Assembly (NCBI RefSeq): GCF_022869865.1
Contig: NZ_CP094984.1
Span: 2,232,001-2,296,000 of the forward strand
Direction of reading: 5' to 3'
From: Arthrobacter zhangbolii
GTDB taxonomy: Bacteria; Actinomycetota; Actinomycetes; Actinomycetales; Micrococcaceae
DNA: 64,000 nucleotides
Positions 1-8,711 of this stretch are shown one piece after another (the first letter of the stretch is position 1; every line of letters begins with the position of its first letter). Below the pieces are notes generated by a model. The model worked only from the letters and a program-made list of their open reading frames with translations. It searched no databases and had not been told where the DNA came from. Made by a program: the position numbers and the translations under genes.

Positions 1-2808
1 GGCGGTGACGCCCAGCTCTTCCAGTGCGCGGGCTTCCAGTGCCTCGATCCGCAGGGCGTGCTGGGCACGGTTGAGTTCATCCCGGTGCACGGAGTCGGTG
101 AGCCCGGCAAGCTCGGCTGCGGCTTCAACGTTGGCTGCGCGCACGGACGAGAGTTCGGCGTCGCGCGCGGCTCGGTTCTCCTCGGCGCGGTCCCTTTCCT
201 CCGCCGCGAGCGACAACGAGTGCTGCAGGCGGGCAAGCACAGTCTCGGCCGCCGCGGCCACGGCTTCAGCCCGGGCCTGCTGCCGGGCACGGTGCCGGGC
301 GCGTTCAACTGCTGCCGCCCTTGCCCGCTGTTCTGCCGCTGCCGCCCGTTCCAGCGATTCTGCCCGCCCGGACACTGCCTTCAGCTGCTCCTCCGCTGAC
401 CGCAGCGCCAGCCGGGCATCCATTTCCGCCCGGCGGGCCGAGGCCGCCCGCAGCGCCAGTGCGTCGCGCTCGGCGGCGGACGGTTCCGCGTCGGGCAGCT
501 GTTCCTGCCCGGCGGCGGCAAGCCTGCCGGACACCGTTGCCAGGTGCTCTTCCGCGTCCGCCACATTTGCCTCCGCAGTGGCCACCAGCGCGGCAAGGCG
601 TTCGGCTTCGCCCGTGGCGGCCCTGACCGCGGAGGCCAGTGTGCCAAGGCGCTCGGCAACGGCGGCCAGCCGGGCATCGGACTCGTGCAGTGCGGACAGC
701 GCTGCTTTGCTGCGGGCCCGGCAGGCGTCGACCTGGGCTTCCGCCTCGGCCATGCCTGCACCGGCCTGCTCCGCCCGGGTCCGCGCAGCGGCCAGCCGGG
801 CATCGGTCTCCTCCACCGCGGCCTGGATCGCGATGAGCCCCGGCGCCGAGGCTGATCCGCCGCGGGCCCTGAACACGGACAGCACGTCCCCGTCGGATGT
901 CACGGCGGTGACCCCGGGCCGGGCGGATACCAGTGCCGCGGCATCATCCAGACTCTCCACTGCCACGGTGTCTGCCAGCAGCTGGTTCAGCGCTGCCTGG
1001 ATCCTGGCATCGGCACTGATCAGGGACAGTAGCGGCACTGCCCCTGGCACAAGGTCAGGGCCGTCGGCGGCGGACAGGACCGTGTGCCCGGCCGGAAGTC
1101 CGCCCAGCAACAGCTCGACCTGCCCGTCGCCGGTGTCCTTGAGGTGGCGCAGCGCCCGGGCAGCGGCTGCCAGGTCATCCACCGCGAGCGCTTCCGCGGA
1201 AGCACCCAGGGCCGCCTCGACTGCCCTCTCATACCCCGGCTTGACGCTGATCAGATCGGCCAGCGGCGCCAGCACTCCCGCAACGCCGGCCTCACGCAGT
1301 GCCCCGCTGCCGTCGCGCCGGTCCAGCCCCACGGCGAGCGCGTCCCTGCGCGCCGAGAGGGTCTCCATTTCACGCACCGCTTCATTGCGGGTGTCCAGCA
1401 ACTGCTCCAACGCATCCCGGGCGGCCGCCAGTTCTGCCTCGGCCGCCTCATAGCCGGCGTCGAGGTCCGCTTCGCCGGCTTCGTCACCGGCAACGGACAC
1501 CTCAAGCTGCTCAAACTCCGCCTGCGCGGTTGCCCGGCGCTCCCCCGCTGCCGTGATTGATCCCTGCAGCCGCTCCAGTTCGGCCTGCGCGGAAGCCAGC
1601 CGGGAGCGGGCAGCATCTTCCTGCCCGGACAGCCGGGCCAGCCCTTCGCGGCGGTCCGCCGCCGCACGGAGCACGGCCGCGAGGCGTTTCTCCTCGGCAG
1701 CCGCCTCCTCCTCGGCGTCCTCACGGATTTCGACGGCGTCCTCCAGCCGTGCCTGCCGGTCGCGGATGTCCGCTTCAAGTGCGGCGGCCTCCGCCCGTAC
1801 CCGCTCCGCGGAGGCCAGCAGCTGCTCCGGGTCCCGTCCGGAACCGGCTGCGGGCTCTTCGGTCCCCAGCAGCCGGGCACGTTCAGAGGCCAGTGCGCTG
1901 AGGGAACGGAACCGTTCCTGCAGCGAAGAGAGCTCATACCAGGTCTCCCGGGCGGCGTTCAGCGCCGGAGCCGCCTGGGCGGCCAGTGTCTCCAGCTCCG
2001 CCTGCCGTTGCCGGCCGGCCGCTACCGCTTCTTCAACCTGCGCACGCCGTGCCTTGAGTGCCGCTTCATCTTCAGCTTCTTTTTCGTAGGAGGCCTTCAG
2101 GGTGGCCAAATCATCGGCGAGCAGGCGTGAGCGGGCGTCGCGGACGTCCTGCTGCACGGTCTTGGCGCGGCGCGCCACGGCCGCCTGCTTGCCCAGCGGG
2201 CCGAGCTGGCGGCGCAGTTCGGCGGTCAGGTCCGTCACCCGCGCCAGGTTCGCCTGCATGGCCTCAAGCTTGCGCAGCGTTTTTTCCTTGCGCCGTCGGT
2301 GCTTGAGGATGCCTGCCGCCTCCTCTATAAACCCCCGGCGTTCCTCCGGCGTCGCGTGCAGCACCTTATCCAGCTGGCCCTGCCCGACTATGACATGCAT
2401 CTCACGGCCCAAGCCGGAATCGGAGAGCAGTTCCTGGATGTCCAGCAGCCGGCAGGGGCTGCCGTTGATGGCGTACTCGGAGCCGCCGGCACGGAAAAGG
2501 GTGCGCGAAATAGTGACTTCGGAGTATTCGATCGGCAGCGCGCCGTCGGCGTTGTCGATGGTCAGCGATACCTGTGCCCGGCCCAGGGCCTGCCGGCCCG
2601 AGGTACCGGCAAAGATCACGTCCTCCATCTTGCCGCCGCGCAGTGTTTTCGCGCCCTGTTCCCCCATCACCCAGGCCAGGGCATCCACCACGTTGGACTT
2701 CCCGGAACCGTTGGGGCCCACCACGGCGGTTACGCCGGGTTCAAACTCAAAGGTGGTGGCCGATGCGAAGGACTTGAAGCCTCGCATGGTCAGGGTCTTC
2801 AGATGCAC
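1..2808 (-). CDS. smc: Chromosome segregation ATPase SMC (3' end outside window)
   Basis: The gene runs off the left edge; 936 N-terminal residues are present of the roughly 1,190 usual for bacterial SMC. SMC forms the coiled-coil ATPase dimer of the SMC-ScpAB complex that compacts and separates chromosomes. The start is a GTG giving MHLKTLTMRGFKSFASATTF, typical of the family. The Walker A motif GPNGSGKSN is at about residue 35. Then come the N-terminal head (RRGFIEEAAGILKHRRRKEK region), a long Ala/Glu/Arg-rich coiled coil, and the hinge at about residues 500-650 (VTSDGDVLSVFRARGG). The missing part is the end of the second coil and the Walker B/signature head. The large plus-strand frames over this gene are shadows of GC-rich coding DNA. 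Identification is secure. Confidence 0.95.
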   Translation of the reverse strand, partial: MHLKTLTMRGFKSFASATTFEFEPGVTAVVGPNGSGKSNVVDALAWVMGEQGAKTLRGGKMEDVIFAGTSGRQALGRAQVSLTIDNADGALPIEYSEVTISRTLFRAGGSEYAINGSPCRLLDIQELLSDSGLGREMHVIVGQGQLDKVLHATPEERRGFIEEAAGILKHRRRKEKTLRKLEAMQANLARVTDLTAELRRQLGPLGKQAAVARRAKTVQQDVRDARSRLLADDLATLKASYEKEAEDEAALKARRAQVEEAVAAGRQRQAELETLAAQAAPALNAARETWYELSSLQERFRSLSALASERARLLGTEEPAAGSGRDPEQLLASAERVRAEAAALEADIRDRQARLEDAVEIREDAEEEAAAEEKRLAAVLRAAADRREGLARLSGQEDAARSRLASAQAELERLQGSITAAGERRATAQAEFEQLEVSVAGDEAGEADLDAGYEAAEAELAAARDALEQLLDTRNEAVREMETLSARRDALAVGLDRRDGSGALREAGVAGVLAPLADLISVKPGYERAVEAALGASAEALAVDDLAAAARALRHLKDTGDGQVELLLGGLPAGHTVLSAADGPDLVPGAVPLLSLISADARIQAALNQLLADTVAVESLDDAAALVSARPGVTAVTSDGDVLSVFRARGGSASAPGLIAIQAAVEETDARLAAARTRAEQAGAGMAEAEAQVDACRARSKAALSALHESDARLAAVAERLGTLASAVRAATGEAERLAALVATAEANVADAEEHLATVSGRLAAAGQEQLPDAEPSAAERDALALRAASARRAEMDARLALRSAEEQLKAVSGRAESLERAAAAEQRARAAAVERARHRARQQARAEAVAAAAETVLARLQHSLSLAAEERDRAEENRAARDAELSSVRAANVEAAAELAGLTDSVHRDELNRAQHALRIEALEARALEELGVTA

Positions 2809-3022
2809 TGGGGTTAATCTCTCCTGCCGGGGTTGATCTCCTAAATCTACGCGGTTAGCGTCAAAATTCCGCTCTACTCGGAGAGCGTAATCCGCCGTTT
2901 CCCTGCTGATTCGCGGGGCCGGAAAGTACGCTGATAAATGAGTCATATGATTTTAGGGCGTGGATGCAGGCTTCACGGCGGCCGCCAGCGCGATAGTCAC
3001 ATCATCAGACAAGGCAGGCATT

Positions 3023-4048
3023 TTGACCGGGAACTTCAACTTCCAGCACTCCAACTCGGCCATCCTCAGCGTTAACAGCGTTGAAGCTCCGGTGGTCATG
3101 ACGTCAAGTTCCTTCGACGAACGGCTTGAGCCTTCGCTGAAGCGGCTGCGTCTTTCCAAACGGCTGTTGGAACGGGTTGCCGGAGTCAGCGAGCGGCGGT
3201 GGTGGGCCCCCGGTTCCGCGTTCGACGACGGCGCGATCGAAGCGGGCGCGAAGGCGCTGGCGGAGTCCGGCGTCGAGGCCTCCCAGATAGGCCTGCTGAT
3301 CAACACCTCGGTCACCCGCCGGAACCTTGAGCCATCCGTTGCAGTGAAGATCCACAACGGACTGGGGCTGCCCTCCTCCGCGATGAACTTCGACCTTGCC
3401 AACGCGTGCCTCGGATTCGTCAACGGCATCACCCTGGCCTCCAACATGATCGACTCAGGGCAGATCAACTATGCCCTGATTGTGGCCGGCGAAGATTCCC
3501 AGGGCGTGCAGGAAGCCACCTTCGAGCGGCTCAACCGTCCCGATTCCACCCGCGAGGACTACCTGCGCGAGTTCGCCACCCTCACCCTGGGCTCCGGCGC
3601 CGCGGCAGCGGTCATCGGCCGGGCAGATAAGCACCCCGGCTCACACCGGATCCTGGGCGGTGTTTCGCGTGCCGGAACCCAGCACCATGAACTGTGCGTG
3701 GGCGGCGTCGACGGCATGTACACGGATACCAAGGGCCTGCTGGACGGCGGGCTCGAGCTGGTAGTGGACGGCTGGAACGAGGCACAGGAAAACGGCTGGA
3801 ACTGGACCGGCATGGACCGCTATGTCACCCACCAGGTGTCCAACTCCTACACCAACGCCATCATCAAGGCCGTGGACCTGGACCGTGAAAAGGTGCCGAT
3901 CACCTTCCCGAACTGGGGCAATGTGGGGCCGGCGTCGCTGCCGATGACCCTGGCCCAGGAAGCGCGGACCCTGAACCCCGGCGACCGGGTGCTGTGCATG
4001 GGCGTGGGCTCCGGGCTGAACACCACGATGATGGAGATCGCGTGGTAG
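3023..4048 (+). CDS. oleA: OleA, thiolase-type head-to-head fatty acyl-CoA condensing enzyme
   Basis: About 341 residues, thiolase/KAS III fold. In the olefin pathway OleA condenses two fatty acyl-CoAs to a 2-alkyl-3-oxoalkanoate. A catalytic Cys lies in NACLGF at about residue 129, the His in THQVSN at about 268, and an Asn in NWGNVG at about 297, matching the Cys-His-Asn triad. I chose the TTG at 3023 (LTGNFNFQHSNSAIL), which follows a purine-rich AAGGCAGG and matches the usual N-terminus; an in-frame ATG at 2960 would add 21 unconserved residues. The gene is the first of oleA-oleBC-oleD and overlaps oleBC by 7 bases, so it is probably translationally coupled. Family known from Micrococcus, Xanthomonas and Shewanella; start moderately sure. 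Confidence 0.9.
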   Translation: MTGNFNFQHSNSAILSVNSVEAPVVMTSSSFDERLEPSLKRLRLSKRLLERVAGVSERRWWAPGSAFDDGAIEAGAKALAESGVEASQIGLLINTSVTRRNLEPSVAVKIHNGLGLPSSAMNFDLANACLGFVNGITLASNMIDSGQINYALIVAGEDSQGVQEATFERLNRPDSTREDYLREFATLTLGSGAAAAVIGRADKHPGSHRILGGVSRAGTQHHELCVGGVDGMYTDTKGLLDGGLELVVDGWNEAQENGWNWTGMDRYVTHQVSNSYTNAIIKAVDLDREKVPITFPNWGNVGPASLPMTLAQEARTLNPGDRVLCMGVGSGLNTTMMEIAW

Positions 4049-6741
4049 AAGAGCTCTGGCCCGGCGTTTCCTCAGCCTGGTCCACGTTTATCCGTGTGCC
4101 CTCCACCGCCGCCGTCGACGTTCCCGGCCGGGTCCACAAGTGGCACATCCTCGATAACGGGCCCCAGCTCGCCGCCGACGGTATCGAACCTGCGGGGACC
4201 CTGCTGTGTGTGCACGGCAACCCCACCTGGTCCTACCTCTGGCGCAGCCTGCTGGCCGCCGCGTCCACGGCGGAGAAGCCGTGGCGCGTGGTGGCCGTTG
4301 ACCAGCTGGACATGGGCTTTTCCGACCGCACCGGCGTGTTCCGCCGCCTCGAGGACCGGATCACGGACCTTGGCAACCTGACGGATGCCCTGGACATCAC
4401 CGGCCCGGTGGTCACCGTCGGCCATGACTGGGGAGGCGTGATTTCCCTCGGCTGGGCGCTGCGGCACCGTCGCCAGCTGGCCGGAACCATCCTGACCAAC
4501 ACAGCAGTGCATCCGGCCGGGTTCTCCCTCCCGCCCGCCCTGAAACTGGCCTTGCATCCGGCCGTCCACCCGTGGGGCACCCGCAGCACCGACGCCTTCA
4601 TCCGTGTCACGCACGCCCTGGCCCAGCCTGCCCTGAGCGCACCGGTAAAGGACGCCTTCGCACTGCCGTACCGCAGTGCCGTGCGCCGGCAGGGTGTGGC
4701 CAACTTCGTCGCCGACATCCCGGCCGATGAAACGCACCCGAGCTGGCGTGCGCTCAACGCCGTGGCGGACGGGATCCGCCGCTTGAACGTTCCCTCCCTG
4801 GTTCTTTGGGGTCCCAAGGATCCGGTGTTCTCCGACCGGTACCTGCGTGACCTGCTCGAGCGCATGCCGGCTTCTTCCGTCCACCGGTTCGAGGGCGCCA
4901 GCCATCTGCTGCCCGAAGACGTGGATATCGCCTCCCCTGTTTTCAGCTGGCTAAAGACTGCCGTGGAAACGCCGGCGAATACCTCGCTGCGACGCAGCGA
5001 TCCGTTCCGTCCCATGCTGGCCGAACTCGACGAGCGGGCGGGCGACACCAGCGCCGCCGTCGTCGACATGGCGCCGCTGGACGGAAACGACACCGGCGCC
5101 GGTCCCCGCACGCTGTCCTGGGCAGGCCTCGCCGAACGGGTCAACGCCCTGGCCGCCGGTCTGGCCGCAGCCGGGGTCCGTCCCGGAACCCGGGTGAACC
5201 TGCTGGTGCCTCCCGGCATAGAACTGACCTCGCTGATTTATGCCTGCCTGCGCCTGAACGCCGTCATTGTGGTGGCCGACGCCGGGTTGGGTACCAAGGG
5301 ACTGGGCCGGGCGATTAAGGGCGCAGGTCCGGCCTTCCTCATCGGCATTGACCGTGCCCTGATCGGTGCCCGGGCCTTCGGCTGGCCGGGGATCCGGATC
5401 AGCGTTGATGAGCTCACCCCGGCCCGTAAGCGCCTCCTCGGCGTTCAGCACTCGGTGGCCGAACTGATTGCCGACGGCGCCGGCTCCGACGTTCCGTGGC
5501 ACCCCGTGGACCCCGACGCCGACGCCGCCGTGCTGTTCACCTCCGGCTCCACCGGGCCGGCCAAGGGTGTGGTCTACACGCACCGGCAGCTGGCTGCGAT
5601 GCGCGACGCCATCAGGAACACCTACAACCTGCGTGCCGGCACGTCCCTGGTGGCCGGGTTCGCTCCGTTCGCGCTGCTCGGTCCCGCCCTCGGTGCGACG
5701 TCGGTGACCCCGGACATGGATGTCACCTCCCCGCGCACGCTGACGGCCGCGGCCCTGGCCGATGCCGCCGTGGCCGTGAACGCCACCACGATCTTTGCTT
5801 CTCCGGCGGCGCTGGCCAATGTGCTGGCCACCTCCGGCAGCCTGGACGCGGCGCAGAAGGCCGCACTGGAACAGGTGGAACTGCTGCTGTCCGCCGGCGC
5901 CCCCATCGCCGAACCGCTCCTGGCCCAGGTGCAGGAGCTGGTACCCGGCGCTTCCCTGCACACCCCGTACGGCATGACGGAAGCCCTGCCGGTGACCGAC
6001 ATCAGCCTGCAAGGCATCCGTTCGGCAGGCTCCGGTAACGGCGTCTGCGTGGGAACACCGGTGTCCGGTGCCCGGGTAGCCATCGCCGAAGTCCTTCCGG
6101 ACGGCTCGGTGGGCAGCGAACCGCTGACAGCCCCGAACCGCACCGGTGAAATCCTGGTCAGCGCCCCGCATGTGAAGGACCGGTATGACCGGCTCTGGAT
6201 TACCGAGTCCCGCAGTTCGTCGATTCCCGGCTGGCACCGCACCGGCGATGTCGGCCACCTCGACGACGACGGCCGGCTCTGGGTGGAGGGGCGCCTCGGA
6301 CACATCCTCACCACGGCCGAGGGTGTACGGACCCCGGTGGCCGGGGAACAGGCCGCCGAAAGCGTAGACGGCGTGGGCCGTGTGGCCGTCGTCGGCGTCG
6401 GCCCCGCCGGCGGGCAGGTCCCCGTGGCCGTTCTGGAAACCTCTCCCCCGGTCCGCCGGGCAGGGCCCGCGGATGCCCAACTGGCTGCTGCTGTGCGCTC
6501 CCGGGTTCTTGAGCTCTGCGGGTACGACCTGGCCGCGGTGCTGGTGCTGCCGGCCATGCCGACCGATATCCGGCACAACTCCAAGATTGACCGTACTGCT
6601 CTGGCAGGCTGGGCCTCACGGCTGCTGGCCGGTGGTCCGGTGCCGAAGCTGGGAAAACGCGGCAAGGGTGGCCCTGCCGTTCCTGCCGTCGCTCCGGAGG
6701 GCAACGCCGCGGTACCGGCTTTTGAAGGAGCATCGCGATGA
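4042..6741 (+). CDS. oleBC: OleBC fusion: beta-lactone decarboxylase plus beta-lactone synthetase
   Basis: 899 residues from a GTG that overlaps the oleA stop. Residues 1 to about 300 form an alpha/beta hydrolase of the haloalkane-dehalogenase type: oxyanion motif HGNPTW, Asp nucleophile in GHDWGG near residue 126, acid region LWGPKDP and His in GASHLLPED. This is OleB, which decarboxylates the cis-beta-lactone to the olefin. Residues from about 310 to the end are an adenylate-forming enzyme (OleC): P-loop FTSGSTGPAKG near 498, YGMTE near 643 and HRTGD near 731. OleC makes the beta-lactone from the beta-hydroxy acid using ATP. Fused OleBC is the known actinobacterial arrangement (for example Micrococcus luteus). 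It ends in ATGA with oleD. Annotation is secure. Confidence 0.93.
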   Translation: MVEELWPGVSSAWSTFIRVPSTAAVDVPGRVHKWHILDNGPQLAADGIEPAGTLLCVHGNPTWSYLWRSLLAAASTAEKPWRVVAVDQLDMGFSDRTGVFRRLEDRITDLGNLTDALDITGPVVTVGHDWGGVISLGWALRHRRQLAGTILTNTAVHPAGFSLPPALKLALHPAVHPWGTRSTDAFIRVTHALAQPALSAPVKDAFALPYRSAVRRQGVANFVADIPADETHPSWRALNAVADGIRRLNVPSLVLWGPKDPVFSDRYLRDLLERMPASSVHRFEGASHLLPEDVDIASPVFSWLKTAVETPANTSLRRSDPFRPMLAELDERAGDTSAAVVDMAPLDGNDTGAGPRTLSWAGLAERVNALAAGLAAAGVRPGTRVNLLVPPGIELTSLIYACLRLNAVIVVADAGLGTKGLGRAIKGAGPAFLIGIDRALIGARAFGWPGIRISVDELTPARKRLLGVQHSVAELIADGAGSDVPWHPVDPDADAAVLFTSGSTGPAKGVVYTHRQLAAMRDAIRNTYNLRAGTSLVAGFAPFALLGPALGATSVTPDMDVTSPRTLTAAALADAAVAVNATTIFASPAALANVLATSGSLDAAQKAALEQVELLLSAGAPIAEPLLAQVQELVPGASLHTPYGMTEALPVTDISLQGIRSAGSGNGVCVGTPVSGARVAIAEVLPDGSVGSEPLTAPNRTGEILVSAPHVKDRYDRLWITESRSSSIPGWHRTGDVGHLDDDGRLWVEGRLGHILTTAEGVRTPVAGEQAAESVDGVGRVAVVGVGPAGGQVPVAVLETSPPVRRAGPADAQLAAAVRSRVLELCGYDLAAVLVLPAMPTDIRHNSKIDRTALAGWASRLLAGGPVPKLGKRGKGGPAVPAVAPEGNAAVPAFEGASR

Positions 6742-7841
6742 CCAACAGCTCTGCTCCCGGTGTATCTGTATCCAGCGAACCTGCACCCCGCGAACCTGCG
6801 CCCAGCGAACCTGCACCCAGCGAACCTGCACCCCGCAATTTTGTCCCCCGCAACGTCCTGGTGACGGGCGCCAGCGGTCTGCTCGGCGGTGCCGTGGCCG
6901 ACCTGCTGGCCGCCCAGGGGCACAAGGTCCGGACCTTCCAGCGCCGTCGGGGTCTGGATGGCACCGATTTCGTGGCCGGCTCGGTCTCGGATCCTGACGC
7001 CGCGGCCCGCGCCGTGGAAGGTATGGACGCCGTCATCCACCTTGCTGCCAAGGTATCCTTCACCGGCGAATGGCAGGAGTTCGAGGACACCAACATCCTG
7101 GGGACCCAGATTCTCCTCAAGGCAGCCCGCGCTGCCGGGGTACGCGACGTCGTTTTTGTTTCCTCGCCCTCGGTAGCGCATTTCGGCGAACCGATTGCCG
7201 GTGCCGGGGCGGGCACTGCCGATCCGGCACGTGCCCGGGGCTTCTACGCCGCGTCCAAGGCCGAGGCAGAGCTGCTGGCTCTGGCATCCAATTCCCCCGA
7301 TTTCCGGGTCACAGCCATCCGGCCCCATATTGTCTGGGGTCCCGGCGACACCCAGCTGGTGGAGCGGGTGATTGACCGTGCCAGGTCCGGACGCCTTCCC
7401 CTGCTCGACGCCGGAGCCGCCCTGATCGATACCACCTATGTTGACAACGCCGCCGCTGCTATTGTCCGCGGGCTCGACCGGATGGACGCGGCCCAGGGCA
7501 AGGCCCTTGTGGTGACCAACGGGCAGCCCCGTCCGGTGGGTGAACTGATTGCCGGTATCTGTGCCGCTGCGGGTGTGAAAGCTCCGGGGTGGAGTGTGCC
7601 CGGCAGGATTGCCCGGAAGGCCGGAAGCGTGATCGAGCGTGTCTGGCTGGCTGCGGGAAAGCGCGGGCTGGTCCATGACGAGCCGCCGATGACCCGTTTC
7701 CTCGCCGAACAGCTTTCCACCTCGCACTGGTTCGATCAGAGCGAGACACGCGCCGTCCTGGACTGGACTCCCGAGGTGTCCATCGAAGACGGCATGGCCC
7801 GGCTGGCCGAGCACTACGGCGGCCGCTCCCCCAACTCCTAG
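6738..7841 (+). CDS. oleD: OleD, NADPH-dependent 2-alkyl-3-ketoacid reductase (SDR family)
   Basis: 367 residues. An extended short-chain dehydrogenase with the Rossmann motif VTGASGLLGG at about residue 40 and the catalytic Tyr-x3-Lys in GFYAASK near residue 170. OleD reduces the OleA product to the beta-hydroxy acid used by OleC. The ATG overlaps the oleBC stop (ATGA). Before the Rossmann fold is a 35-residue extension containing four 5-residue repeats of the type (S/R)EPAP, encoded by a 15-bp tandem repeat. This tail is unlike the rest of the enzyme and probably disordered; it could tether OleD to other Ole proteins or be a neutral expansion. A later start would remove it, but the ATGA coupling supports the first ATG. 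Confidence 0.9.
   Translation: MTNSSAPGVSVSSEPAPREPAPSEPAPSEPAPRNFVPRNVLVTGASGLLGGAVADLLAAQGHKVRTFQRRRGLDGTDFVAGSVSDPDAAARAVEGMDAVIHLAAKVSFTGEWQEFEDTNILGTQILLKAARAAGVRDVVFVSSPSVAHFGEPIAGAGAGTADPARARGFYAASKAEAELLALASNSPDFRVTAIRPHIVWGPGDTQLVERVIDRARSGRLPLLDAGAALIDTTYVDNAAAAIVRGLDRMDAAQGKALVVTNGQPRPVGELIAGICAAAGVKAPGWSVPGRIARKAGSVIERVWLAAGKRGLVHDEPPMTRFLAEQLSTSHWFDQSETRAVLDWTPEVSIEDGMARLAEHYGGRSPNS
6774..6833 (+). repeat. 15-bp tandem repeat (4 copies) inside oleD
   Basis: Four in-frame copies of a 15-bp unit, AGCGAACCTGCACCC with one CGC/AGC and one A/G variation, encode SEPAP, REPAP, SEPAP, SEPAP. The near identity of the copies suggests recent slippage, so copy number may differ between strains. 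Confidence 0.9.
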
Positions 7842-7842
7842 G

Positions 7843-8670
7843 ATGAGTGTTGTGAACAGCCTGCAGAAGATTGATTCCTGGCCGGTGGATAACGCCGCTG
7901 CCGCTGTGGTGTCCGCTGACGGTGAGGTGCTGGGAACCGCCGGCGACCAGGACCGCCGCTTTCCGCTGGCTTCCGTCACCAAACTGCTCAGCGCCTACAC
8001 CGTGCTCATTGCCCTGGACGAGGGGGCGCTGGAGCTTGACCAGCCTGCCGGGCCGGAAGGGTCCACGGTTCGGCACCTGCTGGCCCATTCCGGCGGCTAC
8101 GACTTTGGCGAGCGCACGGTCCGTTACACGCCGGGCACGCGGCGGCTGTATTCCAACGCGGGCTTTGAAGTGCTCGGTGAAAAGCTGGAAGAAGCTACCG
8201 GCATCGCCTTCGCCGAGTACATGCGCGAAGGGCTGCTGGTTCCCCTGGGCATGGCCGCCACTGCGTTGGAGGGCTCCCCGGCGGCCGGGGCGGTTTCTAC
8301 GGTCGCGGACCTGAGCCGGTTTGCGGCCGAACTGCAGTCCCCCGTCCTGACCGATCCAGGCAGGCTGGAGGAGGCCAGCCAGGTGGTCTTCCCGGGTCTG
8401 GCCGGAGTGCTTCCGGGCTTTGGCCGGCAAAAGGAGAACGACTGGGGCCTCGGCTTCGAAATACGTGATCACAAGTCGCCGCACTGGACGGGCACCAACA
8501 GCTCTCCCAAAACCTTTGGCCACTTCGGCCAGTCCGGTACGTTCCTGTGGGTCGACCCGGACGCGCAGGCTGCTGCCGTGTGCCTCACCGACCGGGACTT
8601 CGGTCCGTGGGCAGCAGAGGCCTGGCCTCCGTTCACGGATGCTGTCCTCGCGGAACTCGCCGGGCGCTAG
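7843..8670 (+). CDS. Serine hydrolase of the beta-lactamase (class C / esterase-like) family
   Basis: 275 residues. The SxxK motif SVTK is at about residue 43, the Tyr motif YSN at about 103 and a KTG-like HFGQSGT box near 227, the three signatures of the beta-lactamase/PBP-fold superfamily. No signal peptide or membrane segment is visible, so it is probably a cytoplasmic esterase or hydrolase and not a resistance enzyme. It starts one base after the oleD stop, so it is probably cotranscribed with the ole genes; a role in lipid ester turnover is possible but unproven. The ATG at 7843 has little ribosome-site spacing; the GTG at 7852, with AGGATGA upstream, is an equally good start. Confidence 0.82.
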   Translation: MSVVNSLQKIDSWPVDNAAAAVVSADGEVLGTAGDQDRRFPLASVTKLLSAYTVLIALDEGALELDQPAGPEGSTVRHLLAHSGGYDFGERTVRYTPGTRRLYSNAGFEVLGEKLEEATGIAFAEYMREGLLVPLGMAATALEGSPAAGAVSTVADLSRFAAELQSPVLTDPGRLEEASQVVFPGLAGVLPGFGRQKENDWGLGFEIRDHKSPHWTGTNSSPKTFGHFGQSGTFLWVDPDAQAAAVCLTDRDFGPWAAEAWPPFTDAVLAELAGR

Positions 8671-8711
8671 GCTCCGGTGTAGGCGCCGGCGTCGGTGCCG
8701 GTGATTCAGTC

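Noticed and set aside
4951-6576. 541-codon minus-strand frame opposite oleBC
   Set aside because: Shadow of the OleC coding strand with typical Gly/His/Gln-rich composition.
5622-7982. 786-codon minus-strand open frame opposite oleBC/oleD
   Set aside because: Antisense to well-supported genes; composition of Gly/Pro/Arg/Ser with repeats mirrors the oleD repeat; no domain or ribosome site.
7843-8670. Antibiotic-resistance beta-lactamase
   Set aside because: No signal peptide and residues around the third motif differ; family-level resemblance to esterases is more likely.
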